Origin: Bacillota bacterium
GTDB taxonomy: Bacteria > Bacillota > Clostridia > Clostridiales > Clostridiaceae
Length of the DNA: 49,362 bases
Direction of reading: 5' to 3'
Assembly (NCBI GenBank): GCA_023445445.1
Contig: JAEXLD010000123.1
Span: 1-49,362, forward strand
Shown: in pieces, positions 44,801 through 49,362 of the stretch
Position numbering within the stretch: position 1 is the stretch's first letter
Layout of the letters: each line of letters starts with the position of its first letter
Program-made: the position numbers and the translations under genes
The notes under the pieces: model-generated
What the model was told of the DNA's origin: nothing
What the model saw: only the letters and a program-made list of their open reading frames with translations
Database searches by the model: none

Positions 44801-47785
44801 ATTATCAAGTGAACTTTGTAATTTAATTGTGATTGTTGGAACAATACTTAAATCTTCTTCACTAACCTTACTCCAAGTCTTTCTACCACTAATATCTATA
44901 CTTTCAGGTGTAAATATATTAGTAATTGTATATTTATTAGAGGCATCTCCTTTACCACTAGATGTATATCCACTAATAGTGTCTTCAATTACTGTATAGC
45001 TATATTCCTTACCATCTGTAGAATACTTAGGAAGATTTTTAAATGTATACCCTTCACTTTCTTTTGCCCCACCTGTTAATGTAATAGCTTCAATTTCTAC
45101 ACCATTTCGATAAAGGTGTAAGGTAACTGATGGTACATTTGATCCTTTTGGAACACCTACCCAGTTCTTAAATCCAGAAACATTAATCTTTGTAGTATCA
45201 AAAGTGTTAGTTATAGTTACACTACCATCTTCATTAAGATCTCGTTTGCTAGTGTAACCTACCGTACCTTCTTGCATACTTTCTTTTACAGTATATTTAT
45301 ATTTATCACCAGTTTTTGCATACTTAGGTAGCTGGCTAAATGTATGCTTATATCCATTTACTTTATTTAAAACTTCACTTCTATATTCTTTTCCATCTTG
45401 ATAAAGAATTACTTTAACTATTGGTAAAGTATCCTTTTCTATATCTACATTTTTCCACAATTTATTTACAGATAATTCTGTTGTTCCTGGAGTATAAGTG
45501 TTAGTAATATCGAATTTATCGTTGTACGTTGGTTCATAACCATTTACCTTAGATTCTCTTACACGATACTTATATTCCTTAGAATTAGTAGCTGTCTTTG
45601 GAAGATTTTCAAAACTATATTGAGTATTACCATTTGTTAATGTAATAGTCTTAACACCTTCTATCTTAGTTTCATCATCCCAAGTTTCTGCTAAGGTTCT
45701 TTGTAAAGTTATTTCTATATCTGGAACAACTTCATCAATTTTATCCCCAGATTTATCAACCCAAGTTTTTACTCCTTCAATCTTTAATAACTCTGGATTA
45801 TATGAATTAGTAATTGTAAATTTACTTCTATCCTCGTTTGGTAAAATAGAAGTATTATATCCTGCTACAGTATCTTCTTTTACTGAATAATTTATTACAC
45901 CATTTTCATCAATATAAGGAAGATTAGTAAAGCTATCTGTCCATTTATTATTAGCATTCAAAACTAATGTTTTATCAGTTTCAGCATCATTTTTATAAAG
46001 CCTTATAGTTACAGCTTCTGGTAAATCTTTTTCTGGAAGCTCACCCCAACTCTTTTCAACAGCAATATCTCTAGTTAATGGGTGATTAATTATTGTATCA
46101 CCTAAAGTTTTATCTTTAGTAATATTTCCATAGGATACTTTTACACTCCAAGGGCCAGATCCAATATATCCATTTGGTGTTGTTTCAGTTAAAGTATATA
46201 TACCAGCTGGAATTTTACTAAAAGATACTTTTCCATTTGAATCAGATTTTACTGTCCACTCTACGGCTTTATTAGAACCTGTTGTAGTTCCAGTAAGAGT
46301 AAATGAAACATCTACCATTCCTTCTTTATTTTCATTAACCTTAGTGAAATTAAATTCTCCAAATAAGCCTTTAACCTTTGGAACATTAAAACTAGCATGC
46401 TTTAATTCTCTACTTTCATCTTGATCTTGCTTTGAAAATAAATAGTAATCTAGTATTGTATCCCCATTAGTTAGGACTTCATTATAATTAACATCAGGGT
46501 TTGTTGTATCTAAAACAACCTTATATTTTAATGTATAAGTGTATTTTTTATTTCCTTCAGTTGTAGTACTTTCAACTGGAGAGCTATTTTTCAAATCCCA
46601 AGTTAAGGTATTATTACTAGAATCAAAGGATTTTGCATTTTCGCTATCAAATCCAGTAATACCCTTATAAATAATATTTGCTCCCATAGGATCAGTAACC
46701 TTCCAAGCCTGTGCACTTAAAGCAATTAATTTATTAATCTTTTCAAATTGGTGAGTTAATTCAGATGCATTATTAGCTAAAAAATTACGAGTTGCAAAGG
46801 TTGACATCCAGGTACTTGGATTTATTTCTTTATATCCATTATTTGAATAATAGAAATTTTCTTCTGCTGTAGAAAATGCAATAGTATATAAGTTGGTGCC
46901 ACTGTCTTTAATTGTTTTTGAAATATTATTTTGATTTGCTGATACTCCATTTACAGTACCACCTACTGGTTTCCAGTCAGTTGTAAATGCCTCATTTCCT
47001 CCCCCTCTTGTTCCTGTTAACTCATTAATGCTACTTGTATCAACTCCATTTTCCATATGAAATGTAGGGCAACCATCCGTTAATAAAATAATATTAATAT
47101 TAGTTATTAACTTACCATCATTACCCTTAAGAAGATTATTATCTTTCCCATTTTTCACAATATTATTTGCCATTATTAATGCGCCTTCAATATTAGTACC
47201 TCTCCTTTGATCATTAGAATTTTCTATTGGTTTTTCAATATTATCTATCACACCTTTTGCTTTAACTAACTCATTTGAGGAGTTAGCAACGTTAATCCAA
47301 TTATTTTGTTTATTAATATAAGTCTCATTTTTAACATTACTTGCAAAGGATACTATAGATACTAATCTTTTTGCATTACTTCCTAATTCAATCCTGGCAA
47401 ATTCCGTTAAAAAATTACTTGCAGCATCTTGCATTTCTTTAAATCTAGAAATATTATCTGAGTCTTTATTCAGCATACTTCCTGATCTATCAAGTACTAA
47501 TACTGTTGCTGCATCTGGTGATAAACTAATGTTTTTTATATCTTCCTCTGTAGTTACTTGTAGTGTTATTTCAAACTCATTTTCCACATCTGTTCCTTCA
47601 ATTGTTTTTGAAGTACTGACTTTATCTGTTGCTACTTCATTTTTAGCTCCTTGGTAAATAATTTGTGTACCACTATTGTTAGTTGGTGTAGTTTCAGCTT
47701 TTGCCTCTGATCCATTTCTGGAAAAAGTAATACAACTAGCAAGTAAGGTGACTGTTAAAATACTACTTAAAAATCTTTTCCCCAT
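41843..47785 (-). CDS. Giant sortase-anchored adhesin: VWA domain and Cna-B repeats
   Basis: 1980 residues. Signal peptide 1-30 (ends AKA). VWA domain about 90-360 with MIDAS D99-R-S-G-S103. A SpaA-like domain from about 470 to 570 (TKVNENKEGMVDVSFTL). Then fourteen Cna-B domains (about 573-1940), each with a K-x-W strand, a Glu near V-x-E-D and a closing T-N or E-N that can form a Lys-Asn isopeptide bond. Domains 2-13 are four tandem copies of a three-domain module. The C terminus has PVKTGD (1943-1948), a hydrophobic helix and RKRKK, a sorting signal of unusual spacing. Role: stalk-like surface adhesin. AAGGAAGG precedes ATG 47785. The class B sortase gene is upstream. Confidence 0.9.
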   Translation of the reverse strand: MGKRFLSSILTVTLLASCITFSRNGSEAKAETTPTNNSGTQIIYQGAKNEVATDKVSTSKTIEGTDVENEFEITLQVTTEEDIKNISLSPDAATVLVLDRSGSMLNKDSDNISRFKEMQDAASNFLTEFARIELGSNAKRLVSIVSFASNVKNETYINKQNNWINVANSSNELVKAKGVIDNIEKPIENSNDQRRGTNIEGALIMANNIVKNGKDNNLLKGNDGKLITNINIILLTDGCPTFHMENGVDTSSINELTGTRGGGNEAFTTDWKPVGGTVNGVSANQNNISKTIKDSGTNLYTIAFSTAEENFYYSNNGYKEINPSTWMSTFATRNFLANNASELTHQFEKINKLIALSAQAWKVTDPMGANIIYKGITGFDSENAKSFDSSNNTLTWDLKNSSPVESTTTEGNKKYTYTLKYKVVLDTTNPDVNYNEVLTNGDTILDYYLFSKQDQDESRELKHASFNVPKVKGLFGEFNFTKVNENKEGMVDVSFTLTGTTTGSNKAVEWTVKSDSNGKVSFSKIPAGIYTLTETTPNGYIGSGPWSVKVSYGNITKDKTLGDTIINHPLTRDIAVEKSWGELPEKDLPEAVTIRLYKNDAETDKTLVLNANNKWTDSFTNLPYIDENGVINYSVKEDTVAGYNTSILPNEDRSKFTITNSYNPELLKIEGVKTWVDKSGDKIDEVVPDIEITLQRTLAETWDDETKIEGVKTITLTNGNTQYSFENLPKTATNSKEYKYRVRESKVNGYEPTYNDKFDITNTYTPGTTELSVNKLWKNVDIEKDTLPIVKVILYQDGKEYRSEVLNKVNGYKHTFSQLPKYAKTGDKYKYTVKESMQEGTVGYTSKRDLNEDGSVTITNTFDTTKINVSGFKNWVGVPKGSNVPSVTLHLYRNGVEIEAITLTGGAKESEGYTFKNLPKYSTDGKEYSYTVIEDTISGYTSSGKGDASNKYTITNIFTPESIDISGRKTWSKVSEEDLSIVPTITIKLQSSLDNGETWTDVTGKVVELKAGSTKYQFDNLPKYASDSREYKYRVVETPIVGYTSTNNGSYNILNTYEPGETSIRVTKKWTNVDPNTNTVPEVKIILKQDGIDISSIVLDKENGYTHIFDKLAKYAPTGKEYVYTVDEVLSDGIEGYTKEVTSGEEGFIVENTFDTTTIEINFKKIWENVDENSEVPEIKLHLYQNGVELEDKAVTLKGGIKENREEAYEFKNLPKYSTDGKEYIYTVKEDIVSGYESSGEGSALNEYTITNKFIPGTVNVIGEKTWSGIEDLSIVPTIKVSLESSLDGENWTAVEGKVVELTAGNTKYEFNNLPEYSSGGKVYKYRVVEEKVNGYEISYDEEYNITNFYTPGEIAIKVTKNWINVDPNKDKVPEVKIILKQDGTEVDSIVLNKENGYTHIFDKLDKYAPTGIEYKYDVEEILSEGVVGYTKEIISGEEGFIVENIFDRDATIDIPFNKVWENVTDNSKVPEIKLHLYQNGVELTDKAVTLKGGIKADRIESYVFKDLPKYATEGKEHVYTVVEDYIMGYASSGEGNAANKYTITNTFTPESIDVSGKKTWINVPEEELKSLPNIKIFLENSTDGVIWTPVSGKVVELIAGNTEYNFNNLPKYSVEGNIYKYRVVEEAINGYKSLYDLEYNITNTYDPGKVVVKVTKKWINVDPNKDKVPEVKIILKQNGTEVGSVVLDNENGYSHSFENLDKYAPTGKEYVYTVEEVLGNNVEGYSKVITSGEDGFIIENTFDTNAVTDIIFNKVWRNVPKNSEVPEIRLHLYQNGVELKDKVVTLKSGVKEDLKESYVFKNLPKYSTDGKEYVYTIQEDHINGYTSNGEAKASNKYTIINTYDGGEKVIISGKKTWVNVDDINKVPNITIRVLRDGKEIHSIVVPSGTTKYEIATDTMVKYAPDGNEYKYELTEDKIDGFKSVRDGYNFTNTKIKEKEAIPVKTGDSNMIILYLGTAILSLSLISIINLRKRKKSLKK
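42242..43132 (-). repeat. Cna-B three-domain module 4
   Basis: Residues about 1552-1848. Type A opens SIDVSGKKTW, type B VVVKVTKKWINVDPNKDKVP, type C DIIFNKVWRNVPKNSEVP. A fourteenth, A-like domain without the long insertion follows to about 1940. Confidence 0.85.
43133..44014 (-). repeat. Cna-B three-domain module 3
   Basis: Residues about 1258-1551. Type A opens TVNVIGEKTW, type B IAIKVTKNWINVDPNKDKVP, type C DIPFNKVWENVTDNSKVP. Its B domain is nearly identical to that of module 4. Confidence 0.85.
44015..44902 (-). repeat. Cna-B three-domain module 2
   Basis: Residues about 962-1257. Type A opens SIDISGRKTW, type B ETSIRVTKKWTNVDPN, type C INFKKIWENVDENSEVP. Confidence 0.85.
44903..45790 (-). 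repeat. Cna-B three-domain module 1
   Basis: Residues about 666-961 of the adhesin: type A (KTW, long, with LQRT...W insertion), type B (KLW, NVDIEKDTLPIVKVIL) and type C (KNW, VPSVTLHLYRNG). This copy is the most diverged of the four. Confidence 0.8.
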
Positions 47786-48007
47786 TTATCCTTCCTTTAT
47801 TATTAATTAATATAAATTATTCTATTAATAACAATACTCATTTAGAACAATTTAAATTATTTTCTTGGTGTAAATTTTACTATCTTTACACTATTAAAGT
47901 TTATAAATTCTACAATCATGTTATAAAATTAACACAGGATAATTTATGGAATTAAGCGTTAAAAGTTACATTAAGCAATTACAAATACTATATTTGACTT
48001 ATAAATA

Positions 48008-48050
48008 ATAAAGAAGCTATTAATAAATTAATTATTAACAGCTTCTTTAT
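48008..48050 (-). terminator. Terminator of the sortase gene
   Basis: ATAAAGAAGCT (48008-48018) pairs with AGCTTCTTTAT (48040-48050), just after the sortase stop. It separates the sortase from the adhesin, which needs its own promoter in the 250 bases before 47785; I saw no convincing one. Confidence 0.75.
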
Positions 48051-48056
48051 CCTATC

Positions 48057-48818
48057 TTATATTTCTTTTATTGATATTAATTTGGCATTTACAATTGTTC
48101 TTTCATCACCTGTTGCCTTTGTACATGTAGATAAGGTTAAAATATCCCTTTTCCCATTATCAATATATTCTAAGTCAAAATATGATTTTCTTATTTCATT
48201 ATTTATATATTCATAATACTCTTCATCACTATTAAAGTTAGTAACATATGGATTATAATCTCCTGAATTTACATACACAGAAAAGATTTCATACTCTAAA
48301 ATTTTATTTTCTAAATACAAGTATATTTTTTTATTTTCCTTTAGATATTCAGAGTTTAATAGTTTTGAAAGTGTACCAAACATACTTTGATCTTTCATGT
48401 TATGTCCATGAATTATTACATTGTCATCTTTCTCTGATTCATTCCTATAGTCTAGAAAAAGACATCCTCCCTTATTTTCTTCTCCTTTAAAATTCTTATA
48501 TAAATATTCTTCATTATCTCTAGCTTTAACTACTGGATAGTTTATATTAGTTCCAGGTATATATATCCAAAGGAAATAATCCCCATTTATTGCCTTTAAT
48601 TCAGCATATTCTTTACTTCCAATAACAATATTACTATTATCTTCTGCACTAATATCTTTTTTATCTTCTTCATTTTCTTTTATAACTATTTCATTAATTT
48701 CTTTATATGAATCTTTATTTTTTTTATATTCATTGAATATTTTATATAGATTATATGATGAAAAAATAAATATTCCTACAAATATTATTACAAGTATTTT
48801 TTTTATAAAATTCTTCAT
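48057..48818 (-). CDS. srtB: Class B sortase
   Basis: 253 residues. N-terminal membrane helix (about 8-27), then the sortase barrel. Catalytic His137 is in NVIIHGHN, Cys232 in LSTCTKATG and Arg240 in DERTIV. YPVVKARDNEEYLYKNF and CLFLDYRN are typical of class B. It cleaves a sorting signal and links the protein to peptidoglycan. The adhesin next door with PVKTGD is the obvious substrate. GGAGG precedes ATG 48818 by 8 bases; TTG 48833 overlaps that site. Confidence 0.9.
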   Translation of the reverse strand: MKNFIKKILVIIFVGIFIFSSYNLYKIFNEYKKNKDSYKEINEIVIKENEEDKKDISAEDNSNIVIGSKEYAELKAINGDYFLWIYIPGTNINYPVVKARDNEEYLYKNFKGEENKGGCLFLDYRNESEKDDNVIIHGHNMKDQSMFGTLSKLLNSEYLKENKKIYLYLENKILEYEIFSVYVNSGDYNPYVTNFNSDEEYYEYINNEIRKSYFDLEYIDNGKRDILTLSTCTKATGDERTIVNAKLISIKEI

Positions 48819-48833
48819 TATTGCTACCTCCAA

Positions 48834-49240
48834 AAAATTTCATATTACCCTAATATTTTTTAAGTAGTAAATAACTCTTTTAACTTTATTTCTACAAATA
48901 ATTGCCTATATTCTACCATATTTAATTTAAATTTACACTATATAATCACATTTTTATCTAATTTTTAAAAGCATAAGATTATCCAGTACTTTCATTTAAA
49001 ACTATAGTATTATTAAAGGCCTAATTATTTCTATAAAGTGTTACCTAAGAAGCTATATAAATTATTAATATTTTCACTAGTAATTTCTTTATATTTAATC
49101 TTAGTATCTAACCTTATATTTTAGCACTGTAAATCTTGTAAAGTTTTCCACTATACCAATATTTATTGTTATAAATCTTTTTTTGTTTTATATAAATTAC
49201 TTCTTTAATTGTATTTTCTATATATATTTGTCATTAAATA
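48834..49240. other. AT-rich gap after the sortase start
   Basis: About 400 bases with no open frame carrying a ribosome site. A weak -10 (TAGAAT near 48915, minus) could serve the sortase. Nothing else recognisable. Confidence 0.4.
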
Positions 49241-49245
49241 AAAAA

Positions 49246-49362
49246 GGGGCTGTATCAAAATAAATTTTGATACTAGCCGATTTAAAAAAGGAAGTTCGTA
49301 TTTGAACTTCCTTTTTTGCGCATAATAATATCATTATGAAAACATTTAATAAAAATGTGATA
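49246..49362. mobile_element. Possible left end of an insertion sequence (IS1182-like), cut by the window
   Basis: GGGGCTGTATCAAAAT (49246-49261) can fold on ATTTTGATACTAGCC (49264-49278), and a perfect 14-bp hairpin follows (49284-49297 with 49304-49317). Ends beginning GGGGCTGT with a TCAAAAT tract are seen in IS1182-family elements. An ATG at 49336 opens a frame (MKTFNKNVI) that runs off the window and could be a transposase start. Only a guess, as no transposase motif is visible; the second hairpin alone could be a terminator. Confidence 0.35.

Overview
The window is AT-rich (by eye well under one third G+C). It has strong AGGAGG-type ribosome binding sites, TTG and GTG starts, many long hairpin terminators, a leucine T-box, a tandem glycine riboswitch, and a gene set typical of Clostridium sensu stricto (potABCD with a PuuR-like regulator, treB/treC/treR, aspD, leuA, a class B sortase). 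I read it as chromosomal DNA of a low-GC Clostridium; the species cannot be fixed from the sequence alone.

Layout. 1-1.7 kb: 3' part of an arginase and a DnaQ-like exonuclease. 1.7-3.7 kb: pyruvate formate-lyase activase and an unusual GNAT/DJ-1 fusion, both minus strand. 4.0-8.4 kb: XRE-cupin regulator plus potABCD polyamine uptake, one tight plus-strand operon behind a near-consensus promoter. 8.5-10.6 kb: ndk, acylphosphatase and a GH73 glucosaminidase, with repeated hairpin elements between the convergent genes. 10.7-14.5 kb: an AGCS alanine/glycine symporter behind a tandem glycine riboswitch, divergent from aspartate 4-decarboxylase, then a YwbE-type protein. 14.6-17.6 kb: four-gene operon (XRE-TPR regulator with a non-ATG start, small PLDc_N membrane protein, ABC ATPase, ABC-2 permease). 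17.9-21.5 kb: T-box-controlled leuA, a D-2-hydroxyacid dehydrogenase and a HAD phosphatase.

21.6-29 kb is an accessory-looking stretch: SPL-type radical SAM protein with a GyrI-like protein, a YafY/WYL regulator with a membrane protein, a tocopherol cyclase-like protein, a lipoprotein, a FabK-like flavoprotein, an ATC-hydrolase-like protein and tRNA-Leu(GAG). 29.3-34 kb: a P-loop nucleotide kinase and a MarR-controlled heterodimeric ABC exporter. 34.1-38.4 kb: trehalose PTS and hydrolase operon with divergent treR; a TreR-type palindrome fills the spacer of the treB promoter. 38.4-41.6 kb: a degenerate repeat patch, a YhgE/Pip membrane protein and a K+ channel. 41.8-48.8 kb: a 1980-residue VWA/Cna-B adhesin with a neighbouring class B sortase. 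The right edge resembles the start of an insertion sequence.

Most notable: (i) hairpins with different, perfectly base-paired stems but the same 19-base loop core, paired with a second conserved hairpin, always between convergent genes; (ii) the adhesin's four-fold tandem repeat of a three-domain Cna-B module; (iii) an XRE-TPR regulator readable only from an AUU start or through a one-base change in a G run; (iv) a GNAT/DJ-1 fusion lacking the DJ-1 nucleophile; (v) an orphan promoter-hairpin unit before aspD; (vi) a 12-bp palindrome over the -35 region of the GyrI-radical SAM pair. No complete prophage, CRISPR array or obvious defence island was seen.
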